A stretch of DNA of 64,000 nt. It comes from Actinomycetota bacterium (GTDB lineage Bacteria; Actinomycetota; Actinomycetes; S36-B12; UBA10799). Both the position numbers and the translations under genes were made by a program. Where the stretch lies: contig JACJWR010000003.1 in assembly GCA_020637055.1 (NCBI GenBank), positions 372,001 to 436,000 of the forward strand, written 5' to 3'. How positions within the stretch are numbered: position 1 is the first letter of the stretch; each line of letters opens with the position of its first letter. Under the pieces are notes generated by a model. That model saw only the letters and a program-made list of their open reading frames with translations, did not search any database and was not told where the DNA came from. Of the stretch, positions 26,482 through 35,710 are shown piece after piece.

Positions 26482-27844
26482 GTGGCCGCAGACCGGGTGG
26501 ACGCCGTCGTCAACCTCAGCAAACGTCGGGGCTTCGTGTTCCAGTCCTCGGAGATCTACGGCGGAAGCCGTTCGGCCTGGGACTACGGGCCGCTGGGGGT
26601 GGAGCTGAAGGAGAACATCAAGAAGCAGTGGTGGCAACGCGTGGTGCGGGGTCGCGAGGACGTCGTCGGACTGGACAGCGCGGTGATCCTGGCACCGCAG
26701 GTGTGGAAGGCGTCTGGCCACCTCGAGGCTTTCAGCGATCCGCTGACGGAGTGCCGGAAGTGTCACCGCCGGTACCGGGCCGACCAACTGCTGGAGGAGT
26801 ACGAAGAGCGCAAGGGTCGGCCGGGCACGCTCGAGGATGTGGTCTGCGTCAACTGCGGCACCCGGGGCGACTTCACCGAACCGCGCGACTTCAACGGCAT
26901 GTTGCGCACCATGGTCGGCCCGGTCCAGGACGCCGGCGCCGAGCACTTCCTGCGTCCGGAGACCGCGCAGGGAATCTTCGTCAACTACCTCAACGTGATG
27001 AACGCCGCCCGCCGCAAGCCGCCGTTCGGGATCGGGCAGACCGGCAAGTCCTTCCGCAATGAGATCACTCCCGGCAACTTCATCTTCCGCACGCGGGAGT
27101 TCGAGCAGATGGAGATGGAGTTCTTCGTCCAGCCCGGCACCGACGAGGAATGGCACGAGTACTGGCTGCAGAACCGCTGGGACTGGTACGTGGATCTGGG
27201 TATCGACCCCGGGAACCTGCGCTACTTCGAACACCCCCAGGAAGCGCTGTCCCACTACTCCAAGCGCACCGTCGACATCGAATACCGCTTCCAGTTCGCC
27301 GGGTCCGAGTGGGCCGAGCTCGAGGGGATCGCCAATCGCACGGACTTCGACCTGAAGACGCACTCCGAACATTCCGGGACCGATCTGGCCCCAATCAGGG
27401 AGACATCGACCCGGTGGGTGCCCTACGTCATCGAACCCGCCGGTCTGACCCGATATTGCTCGCCTTCCTGCTCGACGCCTATGACGTCGACTCAGCGCCT
27501 GCACCAAAGGCGGCGTGGCACCCGAACGGTGATGCGCTTCGATCCGCGACTCGCAGTGAAGAGCCGTGCTGCCGGTGAGCCGGCACGCCGACCTCTCGCC
27601 GGTCGCCCGCGACCTCGCCGCGGAACTGCGTACTCAGTGGAACGTGGACTTCGACGACGCCGGGCAGATCGGTCGTCGCTACCGCCGCCAGGACGAGATC
27701 GGTACGCCGTTCTGTGTCACCGTCGACTTCGACACCCTCGACGACAATGCGGTCACCGTCCGCGAGCGCGACACGATGCACCAGGAACGGGTGAGCCTGG
27801 ACGCGGTCACGAGTTGGCTGGCTGATCGGTTGCCCGCCAGTTGA
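26482..27844 (+). pseudogene. glyS: Glycyl-tRNA synthetase, interrupted by clustered frameshifts
   Basis: Class II GlyRS of the alpha2 type: MAADRVDAVVNLSKRRGFVFQ, GSRSAWDYGPLGVELKENI, LRPETAQGIFVNY, and EFEQMEMEFFV are intact to GTDL (about 27384). Beyond that the homologous segments jump frames: RWVPYVIEPAGLTR, then LLAFLLDAYDVDSAP in another frame (from about 27452), RTVMRFDPRLA back (about 27520), and LPVSRHADLSPVARDLAAEL in a third (from 27566), running intact to the stop. At least four small net deletions in under 200 bases, some in G or C runs. An essential enzyme, so a consensus error is likely; true decay cannot be excluded. Confidence 0.85.
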
Positions 27845-29040
27845 CCGGAGCGGCCGCCACCACGGAAACCCGGACGAGCGCACCACTGCGACTCGGCCGG
27901 TACACGCTGCCCGTTCCGGTCGTGCTCGCCCCCATGGCGGGTGTCACGAACCGGGCCTTTCGACGGTTGTGCCGGGAGCAGGGGGGCGGGTTGTTCGTCT
28001 CCGAGATGGTGACGAGCCGGGCATTGGTGGAACGCAATGCCGAAACCTTGCGGATGTGCACGTTCGACTCCGATGAGCGACCGCGGAGCATCCAGCTCTA
28101 CGGCGTCGATCCCGACACCGTGGCCGATGCGGTACGGATCGTGGTCGGTGAAGGCATGGCCGACCACATCGACCTCAACATGGGGTGCCCGGTGCCGAAA
28201 GTGACCCGCAAAGGCGGTGGTGCGGCGCTGCCCTGGAAGGTCGACTTGTTCGAGGCCATCTGCAACGCCGCGGTAGGTGCCGCCGCAGACACGGCCAGAG
28301 CCGTCGGCGTCCCCGAACCCCCGGTGACGGTGAAGATGCGCATGGGCATCGACGACGACCACCTCACCTACGTGCGGGCAGGTCATATCGCTGCAAGGGC
28401 CGGAATGGCCTGGGTGGCTCTGCATGCACGTACGGCGCAGCAGTCCTACAGCGGCACCGCCCGGTGGGAGGCCATCGCGACCCTGACCGAGGAGTTGCGG
28501 CCGTACGGCGTCGGAGTGCTGGGCAACGGTGACATCTGGACTGCGGCCGATGCCGTGCGGATGGTCGAACAGACCGGTTGCTCCGGCGTCGTGGTCGGAC
28601 GCGGCTGTCTCGGACGGCCGTGGCTGTTCAGTCAACTCTCGGCCGCCTTCGAAGGTCGCCAGCCGCCGACGGATCCCGACTTGGGACAGGTCGTCGCGCT
28701 CATGCGCCGACACCTGGAGTTGCTTGCCGAGGTGCTCGGTGAGGAACGGGGGGCGCGCGACTTCCGCAAACACATCGCCTGGTACTTCAAAGGCTTCCGG
28801 GTGGCCCATCATGTGCGGGTCGGCCTGGCCAACGTCAGCGACCTCGCGGAGTTCGACCGCCTGACCGCCCAGATCGACCTGGATCAGGAATTCCCCGCCG
28901 ACATGGCCGGCCGCCCCAGGGGCCGAACGTCGGGTGGCCGTCCGGTGAGCCTGCCCGCCGGATGGCTGGACAGCCCATTCACAGACGTGTCCCAACGCCA
29001 GACGGTGGCAGCCGCGGAGTGCTTCTCCTCAGGGGGGTAG
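27841..29040 (+). CDS. dusB: tRNA-dihydrouridine synthase DusB-like
   Basis: 399 residues from a TTG in a TTGA overlap with glyS. FMN TIM barrel with LAPMAGVTNRAFRRLC, IDLNMGCPVPKVTRKGGGAAL (catalytic Cys in the NMGCP motif), and the C-terminal helical domain. It reduces uridines in tRNA. The order glyS-dusB-dgt-dnaG recurs in actinobacteria. Confidence 0.93.
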   Translation: MTGAAATTETRTSAPLRLGRYTLPVPVVLAPMAGVTNRAFRRLCREQGGGLFVSEMVTSRALVERNAETLRMCTFDSDERPRSIQLYGVDPDTVADAVRIVVGEGMADHIDLNMGCPVPKVTRKGGGAALPWKVDLFEAICNAAVGAAADTARAVGVPEPPVTVKMRMGIDDDHLTYVRAGHIAARAGMAWVALHARTAQQSYSGTARWEAIATLTEELRPYGVGVLGNGDIWTAADAVRMVEQTGCSGVVVGRGCLGRPWLFSQLSAAFEGRQPPTDPDLGQVVALMRRHLELLAEVLGEERGARDFRKHIAWYFKGFRVAHHVRVGLANVSDLAEFDRLTAQIDLDQEFPADMAGRPRGRTSGGRPVSLPAGWLDSPFTDVSQRQTVAAAECFSSGG

Positions 29041-29132
29041 GATCGCCCCGGTAGGGGGATTCTTTTCTCGAATCATGTAAGTCTCGCGCGCGCCGGGGTT
29101 CGGCACTTGCGCCTCGGTGTCACAATGCAGGA

Positions 29133-29828
29133 GTGACCATGTCGGCTGAGCTTGCACACGCGCACGCGGCGCGTGCCCGCAAGCATGCACCGCCGCCACC
29201 GCGGCGTGGCTGGGCGACCGCAGTGGGCCTACTGCTCGCCGCGCTGCTCCTGGTCGCCGCAGTCGTACCTTTCGCCGCCGCCGCGCATGTGGTGCGGATG
29301 TCGTCGAGTCAGGTCGCCACGGGCACGGATGCCATCGTGGTGCTCGGGGCGGCGCAGTTCAACGGCACCCCGTCGCCGGTGTTCGCCAACCGGCTGGACC
29401 ACGCGGCCGAGCTCTATCGGGACGGGGTTGCGCCGACCGTGATCACGGTCGGCGGGAACCAGCCCGGTGACCTCTACACCGAGGCCGAGGCGGGGAAGAT
29501 GTACCTCGAGGAGTCCGGTGTTCCGGCGGAGAACGTGATCGCCGTTCCTGCCGGAGAGGACACCCTGACCTCCCTTACGGCCGTCGCCGAGGAGATGGCC
29601 GATCGGGGTTGGTCGAGCATCACGGTGGTGAGCGACCCCACCCACATGGCCCGGTCCTTGGCCATCGCCGATCGGCTCGGCATGGTGGCCCAGCCGAACG
29701 CCACCGAACTCGGCGATGGAGCCGACGTCACCGCCGAGTACGTCGCCCGGGAAACCGTGGGGTACCTGTACTTCGTGTTCGCGGGGCAATGGTCGGTGGA
29801 CCGGATCATCCCGACTGCGGTCGGCTAG
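29133..29828 (+). CDS. YdcF/ElyC (DUF218) family membrane-anchored protein
   Basis: 231 residues. Basic N-terminus, one membrane segment at about 32-53, then a DUF218 domain: AIVVLGAAQFNGTPSP, GVAPTVITVGGNQPGD, VISVP-type strand and SDPTHMARSLAIADRLG. DUF218 proteins are linked to envelope carrier lipid and cell-wall functions in other bacteria; mechanism unclear. GTG start at 29133, with ATG at 29139 as an alternative. Confidence 0.82.
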   Translation: MTMSAELAHAHAARARKHAPPPPRRGWATAVGLLLAALLLVAAVVPFAAAAHVVRMSSSQVATGTDAIVVLGAAQFNGTPSPVFANRLDHAAELYRDGVAPTVITVGGNQPGDLYTEAEAGKMYLEESGVPAENVIAVPAGEDTLTSLTAVAEEMADRGWSSITVVSDPTHMARSLAIADRLGMVAQPNATELGDGADVTAEYVARETVGYLYFVFAGQWSVDRIIPTAVG

Positions 29829-29854
29829 TCGAACCCCACCTGGCGACCGCCGGT

Positions 29855-31078
29855 ATGCGGACCTCTGAATATTCGTCGGCGGATGCCGAGCGGCGTGCGC
29901 CGGAGCGGCCGAAACGACCTGTGCGCGATCCCTTCCGCCGGGACCGGGCGCGGGTGCTGCACAGTTGGGCGTTGCGCCGCCTGGCCGACAAGACCCAGGT
30001 GCTGCTCCCGGGGGAGTCCGATTTCCCACGCACCAGGCTGACTCACACCCTGGAAGTGTCCCAGGTCGCCCGCGAGATGGGTGATGAACTCGGCTGCGAC
30101 CCGGATATCGTCGACACCGCCGGCCTCTGCCACGATCTCGGCCATCCGCCGTTCGGACACAACGGGGAGTCCGCGCTCGATTCGGTGGCGGCCGCCATCG
30201 GTGGCTTCGAGGGCAACGCGCAGAGCTTCCGGGTGCTCACGAGGTTGGAGCCCAAGGTCATTGTGAAGGGTCGGTCGATGGGGCTCAACCTCACCCGTGC
30301 CTCGCTCGACGCCATGCTCAAGTACCCGTGGTTCCGGCGTCCCGATTCGGTGAAGTTCAACGCCTACGCCGACGACGCCGAGGCCTTCGAATGGGTCCGT
30401 CGGGGGGCGCCGGTCGGCCGCCCGAGTCTGGAAGCCCAAGTGATGGATTGGGCCGATGACGTGGCCTACTCCGTGCACGACGTGGAGGATGCGCTCTATT
30501 CGGGATTCATTTCGCCGGAGCAGTTGCAGCCGGGGCCGGAGATGGAGCGCGTTGTCGCGGTGGCGGCCGAGCAGTCGGGCCCCGAGGTGGATGTGGCAGA
30601 TGTGGTGCAGGCGCACGCCCGTCTGCGCGCCCTGCCCCAGTGGCCGACGGCGTTCGACCACACCTCGTCATCGTTGGCCGCCCTGAAGGCGTTCACCAGC
30701 ACCATGATCGGCCGACTCTCGGCCGCTGCGGTCGATCACACCCTGGCGGCGGCCGCGGGTGGTCCGGTGGCCAGGTACCAGGCTGATCTGGTGGTGCCGC
30801 GGGAGCAGCGGGCGGAGGTCGCGCTGCTGAAGGCTGTCTCCAGCCACTTCGTCTTCAACCGACCCGGGGTGAGCCCGTTGTACGACGATCAGCGCGCGTT
30901 GCTCATCGATCTTGTCTCCGTCCTCAGAGAAGGGGCGCCGGATGCGCTGCATCCGATGTTCGCCGAACTCTGGCGGGAGGCACCGGGTGAGGAGGCGAGG
31001 TTCCGGGTGGTGATCGATCAAGTCGCCTCCTTGACCGATGTCTCCGCTGTGCGTTGGCACCGACGCCTGGTCGGCTGA
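29855..31078 (+). CDS. dgt: Deoxyguanosinetriphosphate triphosphohydrolase (Dgt-like HD domain)
   Basis: 407 residues from ATG 29855. HD-domain signature: RLTHTLEVSQVAREM, CHDLGHPPFGHNGE and the later DWADDVAYSVHDVED provide the metal ligands. Such enzymes hydrolyse dNTPs to nucleosides and triphosphate. dgt directly upstream of dnaG is conserved in actinobacteria and links dNTP control to replication. Confidence 0.92.
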   Translation: MRTSEYSSADAERRAPERPKRPVRDPFRRDRARVLHSWALRRLADKTQVLLPGESDFPRTRLTHTLEVSQVAREMGDELGCDPDIVDTAGLCHDLGHPPFGHNGESALDSVAAAIGGFEGNAQSFRVLTRLEPKVIVKGRSMGLNLTRASLDAMLKYPWFRRPDSVKFNAYADDAEAFEWVRRGAPVGRPSLEAQVMDWADDVAYSVHDVEDALYSGFISPEQLQPGPEMERVVAVAAEQSGPEVDVADVVQAHARLRALPQWPTAFDHTSSSLAALKAFTSTMIGRLSAAAVDHTLAAAAGGPVARYQADLVVPREQRAEVALLKAVSSHFVFNRPGVSPLYDDQRALLIDLVSVLREGAPDALHPMFAELWREAPGEEARFRVVIDQVASLTDVSAVRWHRRLVG

Positions 31079-31097
31079 TCGACGTAGGATCGTTGCC

Positions 31098-32975
31098 GTG
31101 GCCAAGATTCGCGCCGAAGACATCGGGGAGGTGCGCGAGCGCGCCCGGATCGATGAGGTCGTGGCACAGACGGTCGCGCTCAAACCGGCCGGCGGAGGTT
31201 CGTTCAAGGGACTGTGCCCTTTCCACGACGAGCGTAGTCCCAGTTTCCACGTCAGTCCCTCAAAAGGCCTGTGGTACTGCTTCGGCTGCGGTGAGGGCGG
31301 CGACACGATCGATTTCCTCATGCGAGTCGAGGCGTTGTCTTTCGCGGAGGCGGTCGAGAAACTGGCCGGGCAGTTCGGGGTGGAACTGCACTACGAGGAG
31401 GGTTCCGCTGCGCCGGGCCGGCAGCAGGGGCAGCGCACCAGGCTGGTCGCCGTCAACACCGCGGCGGCCGAATTCTTCGTGCGTCAGTTGGCCGGCGACG
31501 AGGCGGGTCCGGCGCGGGAATTCTTGGCGAGTCGGGGGTTCGACGAGCAGGCCGTGCGCCACTTCGGGGTTGGCTATGCGCCGCGCTCCTGGGACGCCCT
31601 GACCAAGGTGCTGCGCGGCCGCGGTTTCCGGGAGGACGAGCTTCTCGCCGCGGGGGTCGTGAGCCAGGGCAACCGAGGCGTCTACGACAGGTTCCGGGGG
31701 AGGGTGATCTGGCCGATTCGTGACCTCTCCGCCGACGTTGTGGGTTTTGGTGCCAGAAGACTCTTCGACGACGATCAAGGCCCGAAGTACCTCAATACGC
31801 CGGAGACCCCGCTCTACAAGAAGTCGCGGGTGCTCTATGGGCTCGACCTGGCTCGGCAAGCGATCGCGAAGGGGCAGCAGGCGGTCCTGGTGGAGGGCTA
31901 CACCGACGTCATGGCCTGCCATCTGGCGGGCGTGACCACCGCGGTGGCGACGTGTGGCACGTCGTTCGGCGAGGACCACGTGAAGGTGCTGCGACGGCTG
32001 CTCATGGATGACGACGCCATGCGGGGTGAAGTCATCTTCACTTTCGACGGCGACGCCGCGGGGCGCAAGGCGGCGCTTCGCGCCTTCGGTACCGATCAGT
32101 CGTTCGTCGCGCAGACGTACGTGGCCGTGCAGCCGGATGGGCTCGATCCGTGCGATGCCCGACTCGCCGGCGGTGACGAAGCTGTTCGGGCTCTGGTCGC
32201 AGGCCGGGTGCCGATGTTCGAGTTCGCCATCCGAGCTGCCTTGGAGGACCACAACCTGGATCAGGCCGAAGGTCGGGTCGCCGCCCTTCGGGCCACCGCA
32301 CCGATGGTGCAGAGCATGCGCGACGTTGCCCTGCGTGACGAATACGCCGCCCGACTCGCGGGTTGGCTGGGCATGGAGCAATCCAGGGTGGCGTCGGCCG
32401 TCCGCCAAGCCGGTGCCAAGGCGAATCGGCAGCACCGTCCGCCGCCGTCGGAGGTATCGGAACCCCGACGACCGCCAGCCGACACCGATGCGCCGGCCGA
32501 CCCGCGGGTGGAGCGTCAGGCTGTCCAGGTGATGCTGCAACGACCCGACCTGGTGTGGGAGTGGGTGGCCGCCACCGAGGACTCCGCCTTCGTCGACTCC
32601 GCCTGCGCGGCCGTGTTCCGAGCGGTCAGGGAAGCCGGGGAGCCGGAGGGGGACGACGAGGCCGCACTGAGGGGGTGGCTCGACCGTGTCCTCGCGGCCG
32701 CCGATGATGACCGGGTGCGGTTGGAGATCCGGCGCTGGTCCGTCCTCACCCTCCCGATCTCGAACGGGGTCGACCCGGCTGCGTACGCCCAAGGTGTGAT
32801 GGCGAGACTGCACGAACTCGACGTCACCCGCCGGATCGCACCGCTGAAAGGTCGGCTGGCAAGGCTCGACGTGGTCAAGGAGTCCGAGCAGTTCGCCGAC
32901 TTGATGGCCCAATTGATGGACCTGGAGAACTACCGGCGGGAACTGGGCGAACTGGCCATAGGGGAGGCGCCGTGA
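31098..32975 (+). CDS. dnaG: DNA primase
   Basis: 625 residues from GTG 31098. CHC2 zinc finger with Cys40, His43, Cys61 and Cys64 (CPFHD ... CFGCGEGGD), the TOPRIM core (VLVEGYTDVMA; FTFDGDAAGRKAA) and a C-terminal helicase-binding domain after a linker rich in Pro (about 480-510). It makes RNA primers at replication forks. The stop overlaps the next gene (GTGA). Confidence 0.97.
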   Translation: MAKIRAEDIGEVRERARIDEVVAQTVALKPAGGGSFKGLCPFHDERSPSFHVSPSKGLWYCFGCGEGGDTIDFLMRVEALSFAEAVEKLAGQFGVELHYEEGSAAPGRQQGQRTRLVAVNTAAAEFFVRQLAGDEAGPAREFLASRGFDEQAVRHFGVGYAPRSWDALTKVLRGRGFREDELLAAGVVSQGNRGVYDRFRGRVIWPIRDLSADVVGFGARRLFDDDQGPKYLNTPETPLYKKSRVLYGLDLARQAIAKGQQAVLVEGYTDVMACHLAGVTTAVATCGTSFGEDHVKVLRRLLMDDDAMRGEVIFTFDGDAAGRKAALRAFGTDQSFVAQTYVAVQPDGLDPCDARLAGGDEAVRALVAGRVPMFEFAIRAALEDHNLDQAEGRVAALRATAPMVQSMRDVALRDEYAARLAGWLGMEQSRVASAVRQAGAKANRQHRPPPSEVSEPRRPPADTDAPADPRVERQAVQVMLQRPDLVWEWVAATEDSAFVDSACAAVFRAVREAGEPEGDDEAALRGWLDRVLAAADDDRVRLEIRRWSVLTLPISNGVDPAAYAQGVMARLHELDVTRRIAPLKGRLARLDVVKESEQFADLMAQLMDLENYRRELGELAIGEAP

Positions 32976-33454
32976 AGTTGTTCAACCGACCGCCCGTCGA
33001 AGTGTCGAGTCTGCTCGAGCGCGGTGAGCGGGCCTTGGCCTGGGCCGAGACCTCAGATGGTGGATGGCTGGTCGCGACCGGGACCCGGCTCTGCGGCTCG
33101 GGTCCGACGTTGGACTACCGATGGGTGTCGGTCCTCGGAGCCTCGTGGGATCCGCCCGTGCTGGAACTCAAGATCTGGACGCCGCAAGGGGTGGACACCT
33201 CCGCCCTCACCATCCCGCAGGCCGGAGTCCTGCCACAAGTCATCCGCGAACGAATCATGCAGTCCCTGGTGGTGCAGCGCCACGTGGCGCTGTCCGGGAA
33301 GAAGGGGGTCAGATTCCTCGCCCGGCGGGATCCGGAGACGGATCTGGTGACTTGGCAGACGGTGCTCGACGCGGGGGTAGACGCCTCCGACCCGGTGGTC
33401 GCAGCCCGGATCGCGGAGTCGCTGGCGGTGCTGCGCGAGGCCTACGGCGTGTAG
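32972..33454 (+). CDS. Conserved actinobacterial protein downstream of dnaG
   Basis: 160 residues, soluble, no recognised catalytic motif: MKLFNRPPVEVSSLLERGER..., a beta-rich core (LVATGTRL, DYRWVSVLGASWD, VLELKIWTP), and a helical C-terminus. GTG start in the GTGA overlap with dnaG, so it is co-translated with primase. Such proteins accompany dnaG in related genomes; role unknown. Confidence 0.75.
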   Translation: MKLFNRPPVEVSSLLERGERALAWAETSDGGWLVATGTRLCGSGPTLDYRWVSVLGASWDPPVLELKIWTPQGVDTSALTIPQAGVLPQVIRERIMQSLVVQRHVALSGKKGVRFLARRDPETDLVTWQTVLDAGVDASDPVVAARIAESLAVLREAYGV

Positions 33455-33517
33455 CGCGCCTCCGGCGGCAGCGTCGGGTATGGTCGAAAGACTTGACGTC
33501 GGTGTCATTTCAGGGAC

Positions 33518-34306
33518 GTGGAGGTCGTTGACGTGCATGTGGCCGTAGGAATCGTGGCAGGCACTGCGATTCGGGGAGTGGCCGCAAACGTCATGATGCG
33601 GCCAGTGCTCGAGCGTCACCCCGACGCCTTCCTCATCACCCTTGCCAACTACGGCGTCACCCTGCCGCTGCACCGATCACAGGAACACCTCGGCGCAGAC
33701 ATCGCCAGGTCGTTGGCGGAGCAGGGCAAGCCACCGGGAACCCCGATCGTGTTGGTCGGACACTCCCAAGGTGGTTTGGCAGTCCTGCGCTACACCGCCG
33801 ACCATCCCGATCAGGTGGCGGCAGTGTTCAGCATCGGATCCCCCTGGAACGGCGCCGTGAGCGCCGGACGGGTGAGCCGTCTCTTCGGCGGCCGACTGAC
33901 TCCGGCGCTGCGGGACATGTCGGCCGGGTCGAGGTTCCTCACCTCGCTGCACGCGGATCTGCCGGAGGTGGCCGATCGGGTGCACAACATCTACAGCACC
34001 CATGAGCTCTTCATCCGGCCCTATGTGGACGCCCACATCGACGTTCCAGGGGTGTCGAACACGCTCATCGCAACGGAGGAGGAACACCTTCGGCACCTGC
34101 AGATGTACCCGGACCTTGCCCTCGACGACATCATCCTGGGCCGGGTCAACCACCTCAACGAGATGCACTCGCCAGAGGTCAGGCAGAAGATCTGGGTGAA
34201 GGTGAACGAACTCAACGCCGCCTTGTCCGCCCGCGGGGCCGCCGGCCCTTCGCCGCGATCCTCCCAGCTCCCGCGCCGGGATTCGAACCTGGAACCGTCC
34301 GATTAG
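33518..34306 (+). CDS. Alpha/beta-hydrolase-like protein, C-terminus running into a tRNA fragment
   Basis: 262 residues with the nucleophile elbow GHSQGG at about residue 88-93, IGSPWNG, and a catalytic-His-like VNHLNEMHS near 210: a lipase/esterase-type hydrolase. No signal peptide is evident. GTG start at 33518; another GTG at 33533 is possible. The last 12 or so codons (PRRDSNLEPSD) are the antisense of a tRNA-Asn 3' end (34267-34305), so the native stop was probably replaced when that fragment arrived. Confidence 0.65.
   Translation: MEVVDVHVAVGIVAGTAIRGVAANVMMRPVLERHPDAFLITLANYGVTLPLHRSQEHLGADIARSLAEQGKPPGTPIVLVGHSQGGLAVLRYTADHPDQVAAVFSIGSPWNGAVSAGRVSRLFGGRLTPALRDMSAGSRFLTSLHADLPEVADRVHNIYSTHELFIRPYVDAHIDVPGVSNTLIATEEEHLRHLQMYPDLALDDIILGRVNHLNEMHSPEVRQKIWVKVNELNAALSARGAAGPSPRSSQLPRRDSNLEPSD
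34267..34305 (-). repeat. 39-bp inverted copy of the tRNA-Asn 3' half
   Basis: Identical over 39 bases to positions 43800-43838 of the tRNA-Asn gene, in opposite orientation (here on the minus strand). It covers anticodon stem to discriminator base plus one C, then homology stops. This looks like an attachment-site remnant, but the orientation excludes a simple element between it and the intact tRNA-Asn. Confidence 0.9.
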
Positions 34307-34876
34307 GTCACATTAGGCCGGAGGGGTGGACTTCTGTCCACCGTCGGCGCAGATGGGATCGATCGGGGTGGTAGGAGGGGTGCGGTACTCCATAGCCTCA
34401 AAGCATGATTATCAAATACCCGCACGAGCCGGAGAAGAACCAGTGGTCAACGCCTCGACTCACCGTCCTGGGTGCCGGTGCCGGCGTCGCGGGGGGCAAG
34501 GTGTTCGATAAAGACGAAACCGATTTCATCCCCAACGGACCCTCGTAGAGGGTCACGATCCGTACTGCCTGTGGCTAGCCCAACCGGGCTGTCAGGTGCA
34601 CCCCGATCATGGTGAGGCCGCGCCCACATGTGCAGGTGGCGGCGGTGGCCGCCCAAGCAGTGGCTGGCGGCAGTTCACTTCAGTATCCAAAGGACTAGCC
34701 GCAGGGATTGGACATGCCTGGAGCCAAAGAGGTGGTCTTGGGGTCGATGCCGGAGGTCAGAGCGAACGCGACGATGAGCGCGGTGCTGTAGGTCGAGTCA
34801 TACGCCTTCTTGGGTGTAAGACCTGGGTGTAAGACCATCTGCTGTCAAGATTCGGACCTTTGAAACCGCCCCTGAG
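34307..34876. other. 570-base spacer left of the integrated element
   Basis: No clear gene. It holds a possible small frame (34405-34548), a short hairpin with AGCCC/GGGCT arms at about 34577-34590, and a perfect tandem 13-bp repeat TGGGTGTAAGACC at 34811-34823 and 34824-34836. Stretches are less GC-rich than the neighbours. Probably debris from earlier integrations next to the tRNA genes. Confidence 0.6.
34405..34548 (+). CDS. Possible small protein, 47 residues
   Basis: Frame starting MIIKYPHEPEKNQWSTPRL, with a Gly/Ala stretch (VLGAGAGVAGG) and an acidic end (FDKDETDFIPNG). Its A/T-containing codons are unlike the neighbouring chromosome. No good ribosome site and no recognised family, so it may not be expressed. 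Confidence 0.25.
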   Translation: MIIKYPHEPEKNQWSTPRLTVLGAGAGVAGGKVFDKDETDFIPNGPS

Positions 34877-34923
34877 CTGCGCTAACAGTAGGGCGGGTGG
34901 GACTCGAACCCACGACCTGCCGG
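34877..34923. repeat. Left attachment site (partial tRNA-Met copy)
   Basis: 47 bases matching 43551-43597 with one mismatch (A at 34915 versus G at 43589). It corresponds to the tRNA 3' end, T arm and part of the variable region on the minus strand plus the 12 bases beyond the discriminator. Homology ends sharply on both sides. Confidence 0.92.
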
Positions 34924-35367
34924 GTCAAGGCGCAGTGTTTCTAGACGTATCCTGATGTATCCGCAGTGGGTTGCGATCCAACCGCTGACCAGGGCAAACA
35001 GTGTCCGAGTGAGTCTGCGCGTCTCAGGACGTGAAGTCGGCGCGGAATGCAGGAGTCCTGTAGGACTCCCTGTAATCCGACCGCAGGTGGCATTCCGACA
35101 TCACCGCCGTTCGTCCTCGCGCCACTTCCGCAGCGTGGTGCGCGAGATTCCCGCCAGCCGGGCCGCCTCGACCTCCGACAGCGCCCCCCGGCGCACAGCG
35201 GACAGCACCACCCGGCGCAGGTCATCTTGCTCACGGTCGTAGCGTTGCCGGGCCTTGGCGGTGCGCTTGGCGTTGGCGCTGATGGTGCCGTCGATGACTT
35301 GCTGCGCCAGTTTTGGGTCATCGCGTTTCAGTCGGGCGATGATGTAGCCCGCATCGTGCTCACGCCT

Positions 35368-35388
35368 CAAGTTGGTAATACCAACTTG
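35368..35388. repeat. Palindrome 1 (21 bp)
   Basis: Perfect dyad: arms CAAGTTGGTA and TACCAACTTG around a single A. In coding DNA (QVGITNL on the minus strand). Shares the core GTTrGTA-N-TACyAAC with palindromes 2 and 3. Confidence 0.9.
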
Positions 35389-35474
35389 CCCTGTCCGGTC
35401 CCCGCCGTGTTCGGCTGCCGGGGCGATGTCCTCGGCGAGCATCCGACGCACCGTTGCCGCAGCGGCCTTGAAGT

Positions 35475-35495
35475 GGGGTTGGTATTACCAACCCC
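35475..35495. repeat. Palindrome 2 (21 bp)
   Basis: Perfect dyad: arms GGGGTTGGTA and TACCAACCCC around a single T. Encodes GVGNTNP on the minus strand, at the frameshift point. Confidence 0.9.
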
Positions 35496-35545
35496 TGCCT
35501 TGCTGTGTTGGTTGGTGCCGTTCTTGGCTGCCGGGGTGATATCCA

Positions 35546-35620
35546 CCACCTGGGTGAGGATTTCGGCGGCACGTTCGGGGCCGTCCGATTTGATGATCGC
35601 CGCAACCTCACGCGCCTGAC
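35546..35620 (-). repeat. 75-bp direct repeat, copy 1 (KSDGPERAAEILTQV)
   Basis: Nearly identical to 35919-35993 (about four mismatches, offset 373). Both encode the conserved helix after the palindrome-bearing linker of the RERW modules. Strong similarity implies recent duplication or gene conversion. Confidence 0.85.
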
Positions 35621-35710
35621 GAGCGTTCGAGATGGGAACCGGTGACATGTCACCGATCGCGGTAGCAGCGCTGGCAGCAGTGATGAACTCCCGAGCGCGG
35701 CGATCATCAA

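Noticed and set aside
29609..29854. Upstream extension of dgt
   Set aside because: It overlaps the DUF218 gene and has no homology; ATG 29855 is the sensible start.
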